Numbered from the stretch's first letter, positions 22,764-35,037 are shown. The stretch: DNA of 64,000 bases from Dipteronia dyeriana (GCA_032871835.1 CM065299.1:44776706-44840705); one strand, 5' to 3'. Made by a program: numbers and translations. The notes: generated from the sequence alone by a model not told the origin.

Positions 22764-23858
22764 CTAAACTTTCTTGACAAGTTTTTCATTCCTACTTTTA
22801 TTAACATGCTTTGACTTGTTTTTAGGAACGTTGACTCCATTAGTCACATTTTTAAACAAAGCATTATCAACTCTCATATGCATAGTAGAACGAGGCACAC
22901 CATATGATTTAACAAACAAATCATCAACACATTTATTCTCAACATTCTTTTCCAAGGTCTTCTTAGGTCTAATTCTAGATCCGTACATGGATGATTGCCT
23001 AGGGCCATTCAAAGAAATATCATGCAAATCATTGGCAATTCTACATTTACGAATGTATTCAAAACATCTAGGTTCTTTATGTCCTACCATGTTGTAATAA
23101 TGAAAAATAGGTATGAATTTGAGAAGTTTACCATTTGCTTGAGCATTCAACTCATTTTGCCTTCTCACATTTTTACCTCTTTGGTGTGCAACACTAGATG
23201 TCTTGCCTTTTGTATTTGATAATAACGTAGCTTGTCTTTGGCATTGTTTAGTCTTTTCCTTGACCTTCATTGTTGATTTTGAGGCACCTTCGGTAGCATT
23301 CATGGCTTTACAGTTAGAGAGTGTACCTACATTTAAATTGCTACAAGCTTTGACAAAAGTATATTTGTTAGATAAAGGAGTTGATTTTTCATTAACATAT
23401 CCTAAACCTCTTTTGTCACTTGAAGACTTTCCAACCTTAATGAGAGCTTTCACTTTATTAGAGCTAGATAACATCTTGTTAATCATCTCTTTAGCCTCAT
23501 TAAGTTTGTTAGTAAGCACTTTCTCTTGATTATCATGCTCATTAAGTTTTGCTCTATGCACATTTTCAATTCTCCTAGCATGATCAAGAGATTTATCTCT
23601 TTGCTCAATTTCATGCTTCAAAATACTTAATCTATCATTGCTATCAATCAGCTTTTTCTCTAGATTAAGAATTTTGTCATTAAGATCATTAACACATTTT
23701 GAGCTACAATCATGATTTTCTAACCTCTTAGTGAGAGACTTTTTGATCTTAGAGATTCTTTCATTTTCTTGAATAATATCTTTGATCTTTTGATAATCTA
23801 AGTCAATAGACTCACATTCAACAAGAGAAGCCACAAAATAATACATTTCTTTAATCAT
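22764..23858 (-). pseudogene. Gag C-terminal (coiled-coil) part of Sirevirus D; N-terminal domain missing
   Basis: The frame is open from an ATG at 23858 (MIKEMYYFVASLVE) to 22764. Residues about 15-115 form a strong coiled coil (LNDKILNLEKKLIDSNDRLS). A knuckle-like stretch FHYYNMVGHKEPRCF lacks the first two cysteines. The usual gag capsid domain (UBN2 type) that should come first is absent: the primer site is only about 67 bp upstream. The second Sirevirus copy (27985-29287) has the same start, so the loss is inherited. Such a protein could not build a particle alone. Confidence 0.75.
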
Positions 23859-23924
23859 GATAAAACAAACAAAAGAAGATAACAAATACTACAAAGAAGA
23901 TCTATCTAAGTGCATCTAGACACC

Positions 23925-23937
23925 GGCTTTGATACCA
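23925..23937 (-). other. Primer binding site of Sirevirus D (initiator Met tRNA type)
   Basis: The minus strand reads TGGTATCAAAGCC, two bases from the LTR end. This is the classic complement of the initiator methionine tRNA 3' end (TGGTATCAGAGCC) with one change. Confidence 0.85.
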
Positions 23938-23939
23938 AT

Positions 23940-26153
23940 TGAATTTTCCCTTTATATTTATAGTGTAAATATACCTAGAGAGGGGGGGGGGGGGGTGTGG
24001 TGAATAGGTATATGCTCCAATTTTTTTTGTCTTCTTTTAAAACAATGCAGTTTTAATAAGTCTAAAAGAAAATTGCAAACAATGACACACAATATTTACG
24101 TGGTAAACCTCCGAAGAGGAAACATCCACGGGCAAAAGAAAATCCACTATTTCAAATAAGAGTTGCACACTCAAGCAATCAACACATGCTTTCCAAGCTA
24201 TCACTCTTACTCTACCCTTGAACCTAGTGATCTACTAAGCCGACTTCCTATCCAAGACCTCATATCTCTATAAAGATTCCTTGCTCAACTTTTTGGATCC
24301 TCCCGACCCTAGGCAAGACTTTTTGCTCAACTATCTGAGTCCTCCCGACTCTAGTTGAGACTTCCTTGCTCAACAATCTGAGGTCTTACACCTCTTGTTG
24401 AGACTTCCACTTGCTTAGATATCCAAGTCCTCCCGACTCTAGCTAAGACTTCCAATTGCTTAAATCAAGTAATCACTCTAAGATATGAGACTTTCTACCT
24501 CTTCACAAGGCTTCTAAGTGATCATGAATGCAAAACGCAAACAAGCACTCAACATAGAAAATGATGATCAGCAAATTCTATGGACATGCAACTAGATAGC
24601 TAGATTATGCTTTCAATGAACAATCACAAATGTATCTAGGCAACATAAGCATGTTATCAACTAAGATCCAAATCAATGAAATGAATATACCAATTGATGT
24701 AGACCTAGTTCTTAGAAAATGAAATTAAATATAGAAATAGTCAATCAAGCATAAGAACAAAAGATTTCTAGTAAAAATTTCATATTTATCAAGTTTAGCA
24801 CAAATCAATCAACTTATCACAAATCTAGCGAAACTTGAAAATTAAATAAAAAAACCACAAACTAATATCAAAATCATCCTAGTCATGCTTCTTAATCAAA
24901 AGACATCAATCAATAAGAAGATCTAAGAAGAAAACTAAGAAGAAGATGATTTTACCAACAAGAATGAAATTCACGAACTGAAGATCTTATCACTACGAAA
25001 ACTCTAGACATCATTTGGTTCTAGAAATGACTGGGGTTTGTAGAACTCTTTAAGAAACTTGAAATCGGTATTTTGAATCAAGTGATTTAGAGTAAGAATG
25101 AAGAAGTTATCATAAAAAAAAATCAGAATGTTGAGAGAAATATTTTGCACTTGTTCTTCAAATTTTATTATCTCAACTCCTTATGAAAGAGAGGGAAATG
25201 AGAGAATGACCAAATGACCAAATTGCCCTCATGCCTTAGTGCCTCCCCAAGATGGCGAGTGGGCATATCGGGGCAGCAAGTTTTTGTGGCTGAGATGGCT
25301 ATGCGCCATCTCGGGAAGGTGCCCAAGTGATGGCTTATGCCATCGCACCTCTTCACCAGCGCTCCTCTCGCGTTCTTCTACCGTTCTTTTGCCTCCGAAC
25401 TCTGAATTTGAATACGTTTAAAGATTACAAACTAGGACTCCAGAACGGACAAAGAAATATAACATACTCAACCGAGAAAGTAATAATTCGACTCGATATA
25501 TAAAGACGAAGACAATGTATGCAAAATGAGTTGAAAGTGTAGTACCTTTTGACTTTGAACTTGAAATCAATAGTATGAGTAACCGAAATGATCGGAACTC
25601 AATCAAGAATGATTTAAGACAAAAATCAATTTCAATATCCATGTTATACAAACATATAAAAAAACAAACACATTTCACCCAAGATTGCAACTACATACAG
25701 ATAGTCTCCAACCATGCATTTTCCAAAACATGTTACTTTCATACAAATGCATGAGCATTCAATTTCAAGTGTGTGAATTTGTTATACCAAATGATGCACT
25801 ATGATGCAAGGAGATAAATGTATGATATATGTGTGTGTGCGCATTTAATGATACACAACTAAGTAGAGACACATATGAATGAATTGTGTGTGTGTGCGCA
25901 TTTAATGGTGCACAACTAAGCAGGGACACATATGAATTATGTGTGTGCGCGTACGCCTTGTAAGAGGAAGAAGTATCTCGATACCTTAGCATCCAAGAAT
26001 AGTACCAATCCTCTTAAAGACAAACTCTGTATCATAAGAAGTTACTTTTTTTCATTGAAGCTGTTATCATCACGAACCACTTAAGCAACTAAGCATTACA
26101 AAGAAATGAAGTTTTGATATGGAATCAAGCGAACACAAATCTAAAATCTAACA
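23940..26153 (-). repeat. 5' LTR of Sirevirus D, 2214 bp
   Basis: Partner of 11428-13660. It contains a run of 14 G at 23982-23995 where the other LTR has a shorter, interrupted G run, and lacks about 20 bp around the CCACGGG block. Confidence 0.9.
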
Positions 26154-26192
26154 CGTGATCAATCCTACACGATCCAAAAATCACTGTCAACA

Positions 26193-26808
26193 ACTGGCGC
26201 TAGAAGAAGGGGGTCATAAAACTCAACTTCAATGAACCAACATAAACAAACGAAACATTGTGATACTCTATCAAGCCCAAAAATAGAGGGTGCTAGGGGG
26301 TGGATTATCTGTTTTATTAGCATCAGGATATATGCAAGCGAGCAAATTTACGAACAAGAGTTCTAAAAAAGGTGATCGGGAATTATCCTGAGCGAAAGGT
26401 CAGGATACCGATCGAACCAAGATAGTCAAAAATTATCCTGAGCAAAGAGCTGGGACACCGTTTGGTTAAAAAAAAACTACTCTTCATGGGGATAGATTAG
26501 TTGCTTTCAGTTTTTGTTTAAGATATTTTTAGTCTGCTTTTCTAATTATTTTTAGTATTGTTAATTTTCAGATCAATTAATAAAGAAGCCAAGAAAGGTG
26601 TTCGAATTTTTAATAATCATCTTTATTATCAAAGATAAAGTCGTAGCGCCGACACTTGTCATGGTGGGTGAAGGTGCCCTAGAGGCTGAGAAGTAGGGGG
26701 TTAGAGGCCTGACGCGCCTGCGGAACTAACTGGGTGCATATGGAGCACCGTTAGCCAATTTGGTAGCAAATTTGGAGTCAGGAAAGGTCATGCTATCAAA
26801 TTAGGAGC
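26193..26808 (+). other. Internal region of element G, non-coding
   Basis: It opens with a primer site at 26195 (TGGCGCTAGAAGAAGG) two bases after the LTR end. No gag or pol similarity in any frame. Around 26365-26465 a block of about 50 bp occurs twice (AATTATCCTGAGCGAAAGG, AATTATCCTGAGCAAAGAG). It is too short for an autonomous element. Confidence 0.65.
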
Positions 26809-27624
26809 CGTCAAGTCAGCATGATTAGATGCGCAAAGTCACCAGAGTCAGGAAAGGTCAACCCAAGGCAATTAATAGATGATCTCAAGGCCAAGTCTAG
26901 ATTACCCTAGATGGTCGGGGAAGCTAACCGATCAGGCATTAATAATCTGGTCAGGGAAACTAGCCGATATGGTAGAGACAATTTGGTCGGGACCATCCGA
27001 TCGGGACAAAAGAAGTTTGGTCGGGATTAGACAATTGGCCAGTTGGACAACAGGTTGAGACATGAAAGGCAACAACGACTCAAATACTAAGAAGAATTGT
27101 CCTACTTAAACAAGGAATCTAGAGTCTCACTCCAATAAGGAAATATCCCTATTTCCTCTCCAACATCAGAGGATTTTATTCAGTAAAGAACTCAAAGCTT
27201 CAAGAAGAATAAACTCCAAAACAGGAAAGAAGATAAAGACGACTTCAACAAGTAACCAGTCCTAAATAAACACTATCACCTTTCCTTGTTTGTATAAACA
27301 ATGATTAGGGTTCTATACATATATAAATAGCCTCATAATCTCATTGTAAAAGATATGGACAGAACGAATACATAACACCATGGAACGACATATAGAGAGA
27401 TAAAGAAGGAGAGATTGAGTGTGTAATCATTATATTATAGTGGATTCTTCTCGCTGTCACAGGTAACCGTGGATGTTTTCCCACCTTGGGGTTTTACCAC
27501 GTAAACTCATATGTGCATGTTTTCTTCTTCGTTTTTTCTATCTTTCTTATAACATCTTCTACAATCTATAAAAACCTGTTAGATGCGTGATCAATCCTAC
27601 ACGATTCAAAAATCACCGTCAACA
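26809..27624 (+). repeat. 3' LTR of element G, 816 bp
   Basis: Matches 10642-11427 plus 26159-26192 throughout, including the GGCAACAACGA block, the ATATAAATAGCCTCATAATC stretch and the end CACCGTCAACA. The first bases (CGTCAAG) have drifted from TGACAAG. ATATAAATAG at about 27320 is a plausible TATA box. Confidence 0.85.
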
Positions 27625-27984
27625 GACTAGTTTCCTGTTTGGTGTTTTATCCTTCTAGAAACTTTTAAGTTCTTTCCTTCTCCGATACTGGGGAGTGAAA
27701 TAAGGATGTTTCTATATTGGAGTGTGATTCTAGATTCCTTTTTTGGCCTCATTAGTTATGTGGATCATATATTTTTTGACAACTTCCTTACTCGGGCTTC
27801 ACAAGGTGTCCTGAGTAAAGCTGAATGTGCGGAGTATTTATGTTCAACCTTACTTGTGTTCTCGCATCTGGGCGATACCGTTGATGGTGTTTTTTAGATG
27901 ACAGCCTGGATGCTTATTTGGCAATCTTCTTGGGAGGCTGTCTTATATGTCAGTGATGTGTACATTTGATGAAATATACATATA
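27625..27984 (-). repeat. Remnant of a Tat-type LTR (U3 part), minus strand
   Basis: The reverse complement resembles the element G LTR around 10950-11040 (GGAATCTAGA, ACTCCAATA, CCTTATTTC). It may be the missing end of the element F LTR beyond 10641, pushed away by G, but overlapping content makes that uncertain. No gene is seen. Confidence 0.45.
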
Positions 27985-29287
27985 AAACAAATTGTTCTCT
28001 TACCAAATACTTGTTTTTTGGTGCCATCACATAATGTAACCCATCCACCATTTTCATGACAAGATTCTTAAAGAATTCCTTGGTACCGGTCATATTCCTA
28101 GAACAACCGCTATCTAGGTACCAACAATAGGATAAGTTTGCTCTAAGAGCATATTGTGCAACAAAGCATTGTGAAATGTCTTTTCTAACCCGTACTTTCT
28201 TAAAAAGTTTCTAATTCTTGCTTTTATTAAAATTCCTTGACTTGTTATTTTGCACATTGACTCTATTAGTCACATTTTCAAATAAATTAAACAAAGAACT
28301 ATTAACTTTCTTACGCATAGTAGAATGAGATGCAACACAAGATTTCACAACTAAACCATTATCAACTTTATTCTCAACATGCTTTTCAAAGATCTTTTTA
28401 GGTCTATGTCTAAATCCATATATTGACGATTGCCTATGACCTTTCAACAACGACTAATCATGCAAACCGTTATCAAATTTACACTTGCGAATATAAGCAA
28501 AACATCTAGGTCTTATATGCCCAACCATGTTTCAATAATGACAAATAGGTATGAATTTGAGAGATTTACCATTTGCTTGAGGATTCAACTCACTTTTTCC
28601 TCTCATACACTTACCTCTTTGGTGCACAACATTTTATGCCCTGCCTTTTGCCTTTGATGAAGATTCATACTGTCTTTGACCTTGTTGAGTCTTTTCCTTA
28701 ACCATCATTATTGATGTTGAGGCACCTCTGTTAGCATCCATGGCTTTACCATTAGAGAGTGTACCTACATTTGAATTGCTACAATCTTTGACAAAAGAAA
28801 ATTTGCTAGGTGAAGGAGTAACTTTTTCATTTACAAATCCTAAGCCTCGTTTGTCACTTGGAAGCTTTCCAACCTTAATGAGAGCTTTTACTTTGTTAGA
28901 GCTAGATAGCTAACATCTCATTAGCCTTATTAAGTTTGTCATTAAGCACTTTCTCTTGATTCTCTTGCTCATTTAGTTTACTTCTAAGAACATTCTCAAT
29001 TCGTTTGGCATGATCAAGAGAGTTATCTCTTTGCTCAATTTCTTGCTTCAAAATTCTTAATCTATCATTGCTATCATGAAGTTTTTCTCAAGATTAAAAA
29101 TTTTGTTTTAAAGATCATTAATCTCTTTTGAGAAAAGTTCATGATTTTCTAGATTTTTATTAAGAGACCTATTGACCTTAGAGATCCTTACATTCTCTTG
29201 AATAAGATCCCTGATCTTTTGATCTTCCAAGTCAATAAGCTCACCTTCAACAAAAGAAGCCACAAAGGAATACACTTCTTTAATCAT
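27985..29287 (-). pseudogene. Sirevirus E gag coiled coil and start of protease, heavily broken
   Basis: Starting at the ATG at 29287 it reads MIKEVYSFVASFVEGE and then a coiled coil colinear with Sirevirus D gag, but with several frameshifts (for example around 29090 and 28910). The protease start follows to 27985 and is then cut off; integrase and RT are missing. It has the same short primer-to-gag distance as D, so the same N-terminal gag loss. Divergence from D is large, so they are separate old insertions. Confidence 0.75.
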
Positions 29288-29367
29288 CGTTTTTAAAAAA
29301 AAAACAAGATAATGAACACTGTAAAGAAGATCTATCTAAGTGCTTCTAGACACCACTCTGATACAAA

Positions 29368-31430
29368 TGGAAAATTCCGTAGTATTTATAGTGCAAATAT
29401 ACCTATCGGGATAGGGTGAACAGGTATAGGCTTAAATTTTAAAATTCTTTAAAATGCAAGCAATTTTAATCCACACTTAGAACAATTTTCAATATTATCA
29501 CTTTAACAATATGATATGAATGACAATATAACCAATGTTAAGGCAATACAAATCGACTAAACAAAGGAATTAAAATGCTAAAAATCAACACGAGATTTTT
29601 ACTTGGTCAAACCTCAAAAGAGGAAACATCCATGGGTTGATACCACAACCACCGGCAAACTATAATATACTATGTCAAATAAAAGTTACACACTCAAGAA
29701 ATTAACACATGAAATGCTTTCCAACCTATAACTCCTAGTCTACCTTTAGGTCTAGTGAATTACTTTGCCTAATTTATATCCAAGATGCGACAAGCACACC
29801 TCTAAGAAGAAACTTCCTTTCCAAGGCACCCTTGCCTCTTGGAAGATTCTTTGTTGACTATCCGGATACACTGATCCTAGACAAGTATCCTAGCTTGACT
29901 ATCCGGACCTCGTGTCCTAGCCATAAGTTAAAGCTTCACTCACTCTAACAAGAGACTTCAACCTTTTATAAGGAAATGATCTAAGTGATATGCACACATG
30001 CAATCACAAGCAAATAGAGAATGTTGATCAAACAAAACTTTATGAACATGTAACAAGATGACTAGTTAAGGCTTTCAAAGATCCATCATAATTTTTTCTA
30101 GCAACCTGAGAATGTTATTAACTAAGAACAAGTTAGGAGAAATAGAAATACCAACTGAATACGACCTAGTTCTTAGAACATGAAAACAAATCTAGAAAGT
30201 AGCAATCATTCACAAAAGCTCAAAAGTATTTCTAGAAACATGTTCATGTTAATCAAGTTTAGCCTAAAATTTCTCAAATGAACACAACACAAGCTAAACT
30301 TGAAAATCAATTAAACAAACAAAAAATTAAATCCAAATCATCCTATTCATTATTCTTGACAAATAAGAACATTCATGAAGAAAATCATAGAAGAAAACTA
30401 AGAAGAGAATGATTTACCACCAAAAGATGAAATCTCAAGTAAATATCTGAATACTGCGAAACATCAAGACAATCTTTGATTCTAAAATTTTTTATGATTT
30501 GTAGATATTTTCAAGACACTCAATTTTGGTTTTTGAATCAACTAAATTGGAGTAGAATTGAAGAAGAAATAACAAAATCAAAAAATCAAAAGTTGGAGAA
30601 AACTTTTATGCACATGAGTTCTTCAATCTTCAACTTTTCCAACTTAACCAAAATTATGAGAGAAAAGGGAGGGAAATCTATAACCACCTTGTGATGGCAC
30701 GTGGCCAACTCGGGGGCTGAAGGTTATCTTTCCCGAGATGGCCACGCGTTATCTCTGGGTGGTATGGTTTGATGGCCTTCCGCCATCGCCATTTCCCCTT
30801 ATGCTCATTGTGCATTCTTTGACAGTTCTCCGGCCTCTGAACTCCAAATTCGAATCCGTTTTTGGATTACAAACCAGGAAACTTTAACACATGAGGAAAT
30901 ATTTGAAACTTTTACCAGAAAGAATTAATTTGACTTGATACATGAAGACAAAGATAATGCATGTACAATGACCGGAAAGAGTCATAATTCTTTACTCGAA
31001 ACTCAAAATTAAATGTATGAGTAACCTAGATGGCTGGACCTCAATATGGAACAATATGATACCAAATTCAAGTCCAAGGTCCATGTTTTACAAATATATA
31101 AACATACAAATACATATCACACAAGAATGCTTATTTCATAGACAGAGTCCAAATACATGCAATTTCCAAAACTAGTCAATTTTGTACCAATGCATGAGCA
31201 TTCAATATCAAGTGTGTGAATGTGTTATACAAAAATGAGAAAAAAAACACAGGGAAAGATAAGGATGCAATGTGTGTGTGTGGCTATGCCTTGTAAGAGG
31301 AAGAAGAATCTTTATACCTTAGCTTCAAAATAAGCACATATTCTCTTGAAGACGAACTTTGCATGCAAAGTTGCTTTTCTTATTTGAAGACCAATCAAAT
31401 CATGAACCACCTAAGAAACTAAGCAAAAGG
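29368..31430 (-). repeat. 5' LTR of Sirevirus E, outer end missing
   Basis: It begins TGGAAAATTCC next to a decayed primer site (minus strand, about 29350-29366, TTTGTATCAGAGTGG). It follows the D LTRs in order: CATCCATGGGTTGATACCAC, AGTCTACCTTTAGGTCTAGT, the CTCGGG/GGTGGTATGG block near 30710-30770 and GTAAGAGGAAGAAGAATC near 31294. The expected end (AATCTAACA) is not found; similarity fades after CTAAGAAACTAAGCA near 31420. Confidence 0.75.
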
Positions 31431-32383
31431 TTGAAGTCTCTTGTTAGAGTGAGTAAAGCTCTTAACCAAATCCCAAATCCTTCAACCTCAGCCCAAATCC
31501 TTTCTTCTCAAACTTCTTAAATTTCTTGAATATTTTAACAATGAGGATCATCTCCTCATATGAGTCTTACTTCTCCTCTTCAACCTTAGAGGTCTTCAAA
31601 GAAATACTCTTTTGCTTCTTTGGAGGTGTAGGTGTAAAAGTCTACCTAGACTCATAATCCAAAATTCTTACGATGACCTTACTAGGCTTCATATTCTGGT
31701 AGCACTATCTTCCTCAAGTACCATCATCTTTGATTGAAATCTTGGCAGAAGCGACCTCATAATCTTTTACTTGATGCCTTGGCCAAGCACCACCCCTGCC
31801 AAGAATGGTCTGAGTGTAAGAGCATAGATGCCATCCAGAACTTGAGACCAGGATAGTTAGCTAGAATTCCAGATGCCTTGGACGGGCACCACTCTACATC
31901 AAAAAAAGGTCCGAGTGTAAAATCATATTTTCCATCCAGATTTTGACACCAGGAGAGCTAGATAGCCTTCTTGATGCCATGGTTGGACTACCATCCTCAA
32001 GAAGGATCTAAGTGTAAATGCATAGTTGTCATCCTGATCTTGAGACTAGGATAGCTAGATAGCCTTCTTGATGCATTGGTCAGGCTACCCTAAGAAGGAT
32101 TTGAGTGTAAGGGCAAAGTTGCCATCCAGATCTTGAGACCAAGAATGGTAGGTAGCTTTCCTAATGCTTTGGTTGGGCTACCACCCATCATGCGGGAATC
32201 GAGCTACCTAGATACGCGTAAGCTCGCCAAACCAAGGTTTCCACAAGAGTTCCACCTAACCCTGATAAGGGGGTAGCGAGGTACACAAAAAATTATAGTA
32301 TGGATTTCACCTAAAGTGTCAGAGTTAGACATCTGATGAAGAAAAATCCTTCCAGGATCCAGCACATGCCACAGTGGGATACT
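31431..32383. other. Non-coding block, probable 3' UTR of a gypsy element, with a minisatellite
   Basis: No intact gene. On the minus strand about 31660-31490 reads KKQKSISLKTSKVEEEK, a stop, then YEEMILIVKIFKKF, which looks like a scrap of copia gag just before its zinc knuckle. From 31773 a tandem repeat fills much of the block. It ends in CAGTGGGATAC, a polypurine-like run directly before a TG at 32384, as expected before a 3' LTR. Confidence 0.45.
31773..32230. repeat. Minisatellite, about 98 bp period, 4-5 diverged units
   Basis: Unit starts (GATGCC/GATGCA) fall at about 31773, 31872, 31973, 32070 and 32163. Each unit has CATTGG-like and GGGC/GGCTACCA parts, then GAGTGTAA, then GCCATCCAGATCTTGAGACC and a GATAGCTAGATAGC-like end. 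The last unit merges into TACCTAGATACGCG. Confidence 0.8.
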
Positions 32384-33055
32384 GTTAATCTACTTATTTT
32401 TCATTTCTCATTTTCAACGTTGCAAGGACACAGTTGTGGAAGCCCGCTGTGAAAGCTTGTTCAAGCATATCCAGTTTAATGTGCAGACAAGGTCAACAAT
32501 AGTCAACCAAGATTCAACAAATTGAAGGTCATTAATTACTAGGCTCAAATAAGTCAAGATTACATCGAGGGATGCATTTAGGTCGAGGTTAGAAGTAAAG
32601 TGAGGAGAACCCAACCTTGGTATAAATTCGTGGTCAACAACAAATCAAAGCAAACTTGAAGGAAATCATAATGAATTTGCATTAACAATATGGGAGCCTA
32701 TCCCCTTGCAAGGCTACATTAATCAATCAGTGAGCCCAACCCCTGGTTCCAGGCTACATTAAAAAAAAGCTAATAAAGCTGATCACGAGAATAGCACGGT
32801 GGCCACCCCTTTTTTTTTCGAGCGATAAAGATAGGTCATAAGAATATCATATCAAGTTATGGCATACTTCTGGCTTCCTCCATCCACTCCTCCTTCTAGA
32901 TGGCATCTGCCTACCTTCCCTACTTCCAGAGGATGATTAACCAGATTGTCCCCTCCAGCTACCTCTTCATCCGGAGGCTCCTCAACTGCTTGCTGCCCGA
33001 CCTGATCCTTCTCTAAGACTTCATTGACTACATCCATAACCTCAGGGGAATAACC
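32384..33055 (+). repeat. Putative gypsy LTR remnant
   Basis: It starts TGTTAATCTAC after the purine run. It contains two copies of a block of about 50 bp ending AGGCTACATTA (32710-32765). The minus-strand frame at 33037-32852 is acidic and glycine-rich but shows no known domain, and I do not call it a gene. The right end is cut by element A at 33056. The LTR assignment rests on position and the purine run only. Confidence 0.35.
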
Positions 33056-34242
33056 TGTAGGGATTAATCAGTTCAAAATATGGCGAAATTGTATAATTAG
33101 GGTTTGTTATATTTTAAAAAATTTCCCCTTTAATAGAAAGAACATTAACCCTATATAAATTGACATATATTAAAAGTATCGTACCTTTTTTTTCGTTACG
33201 ATTGAACTAGCTTCTAATTGAATCTGCAAGATCTTCTAATCCAATCACAAACGTGAATTACCTAGGAGTGTGGGCTCCCTTTCTTTTAATTGTATACCTA
33301 AGGATGGAAACAAACAAAATATTCTTCTATGTTAGTCAAAATAATCCTCCAAGAGAAAACCCAAGAACGTCCGGTCACTTGTGAATTATCAATCTATTTG
33401 ATTGAAACTCGCATAAACCTTGATTTGACATTGTACACAAAACCTTTTCATGAAAAGGCTACTAGTGCACTATGAAAACAAAATGTTCCTCTTTTCTCTT
33501 CCCCTTGGCCGAATTCAATGCACAATATCTATGAGTTGGACGAAGTTTTTTTTTTTGTAACTATAAAAAAACAAATAAAATACTTCTCACACCAAAAATT
33601 AGGTCTTGATTGAAATTCTAGCCGAAACTCCTCCTAGAAAGAGGATTTCTACTTCACCAAGACTCCTATCAAAATTTGGATTCAATCCTTTTAAAAATAG
33701 GATTTCTTTTACACACCAAGACTCCTATTCCAACTCAAATAGTATATTTATTTAATAACCAATTATTGAATATAAATTAAATTGTGACTAAATCAAAAAA
33801 TTCCTAGTTTGACCAATTGTCAATTAGAGTCCTAATAGAAATCAAATACTTCCTAATTTGACTAGATAAATAAATCCTTTTTGTTTATCTACTTATCAAA
33901 TATATTATTTGATACTTATCATATTACCAACAATAATATGACTCTAGGAGACCTTCTCTTACTAGGAAAAAGATTTTGACTTTTAATTAAATAATAATAA
34001 TAATAATATAATAGGCTATTATATATAGCCTTAGCCGCCCAAGCCAATATATATGGGCCAAATATTTTTTTTCCTATTTAATTAAATCTATTGGACTTAA
34101 ATAAAAAGTTTACATGTGAACTGGACCCATTCTTACTAAAAAAAACAAGTTCACATGCCTTAATACAATTCTAGATGGACCCATAAATTGGCCCGGTAGA
34201 ATATATCAAGTGATCCATGTAAGTTCATGTGGATTGGGGATC

Positions 34243-34244
<2 letters not shown>

Positions 34245-34276
<32 letters not shown>
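34245..34276. repeat. Homopolymer run of 32 G
   Basis: It sits in the LTR of A where sister LTRs read (minus to plus) GATCTTGGCGGGCTATC, so a short G-rich site has expanded, or the assembly is wrong here. Confidence 0.9.
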
Positions 34277-35037
34277 CTATTTAAATTTAAGCTCCAATAG
34301 ACATAACCTAATCACAATCAACAAATGATTCACTTAGGTCAGATCTATTAATTTTAGTTTATTCCACTAAAGAACTAAAATTGAACTCTTAAATAATGAT
34401 AGAATAAATTAATATTGCTCATTCGTATCCTAGACAATCTTACTGGAGATAGTGTATCCTCGTGAAGAATACCAGTAATCGCCAAGATCTGATAGACCGC
34501 CTATAGCTCTCCAAGTTACCCTATTTACTCATTTGACCATATTTTGAACTTAGATATTTTAACTTGTCCAGAACCATATTTCAGTAGACACTATTGAAAA
34601 CATAACGTTAACATTTAATATCCAATACCTCAAAACATCCATATGATGATATTATACTCTCATTTAATAAATAGAGCCACGATGTCCATATTTGTAAATG
34701 AAGTCCTCTATCGATTAATAAATGAATACCACCAAACTATCAAGGATAGACTATGCCATATAATCGTACTCATTGATAGCTCAAATAATAACAGTTGCAA
34801 CCATAAGTCCATCATTTATATCAGGATTGAGATAGACTCTCTGATTGTCTTCAATTGAAAACTTTTATCCATTAACGGTTCTAGATATAGTATTTTACTG
34901 TGATCCAATTCAATGCACCCAGTGCACTAGATTCTTTTGCCCAAAGACACAACCTTTGATGATTTTAGACTCATCATAACACATTTGATCCCACTCAAAT
35001 GCTAGCAAAAGAATCTATAACTTTGACAAGATAAAGG

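Larger units (their letters stand above)
11428..26153 (-). mobile_element. Sirevirus-type copia element D with exact TSD CGTGA
   Basis: It begins TGAAATTTCCC at 11428 and ends CTAACA at 26153, flanked by CGTGA at 11423-11427 and 26154-26158. The target is the LTR of element G, whose other copy (27590-27600) shows the uninterrupted site. On the minus strand: 5' LTR 26153-23940, primer site, gag coiled coil, protease, integrase, RT, RNase H, clustered polypurine tracts, 3' LTR 13660-11428. K element C (15777-20288) splits it. Without C it is about 10.2 kb. Confidence 0.95.
10642..27624 (+). mobile_element. Short non-coding Tat-type element G, interrupted by Sirevirus D
   Basis: The 5' LTR runs 10642-11427 and resumes at 26159-26192 after the Sirevirus insertion and its target duplication. 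The primer site follows at 26195, the internal region is 26193-26808, and the 3' LTR is 26809-27624. The two LTRs are about 820 and 816 bp and clearly alike (both have GTCAGCATGATTAGATG near the start and GTCAACA at the end). The internal region is only about 616 bp and codes for nothing, so this is a non-autonomous element. I found no matching target duplication at its outer ends (AAGCA versus GACTA). Confidence 0.75.

Noticed and set aside
22384..23529. Several plus-strand frames of about 75-108 codons
   Set aside because: Complements of Sirevirus D protease and gag; no own signature.
10637..27629. Target duplication for element G
   Set aside because: AAGCA before and GACTA after do not match, so I do not claim one.
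27706..27897. 63-codon plus-strand frame
   Set aside because: Lies in gypsy LTR debris and matches nothing recognisable.
32852..33037. 61-codon acidic minus-strand frame
   Set aside because: Short, in a probable LTR remnant, no known domain; kept only as a remark.
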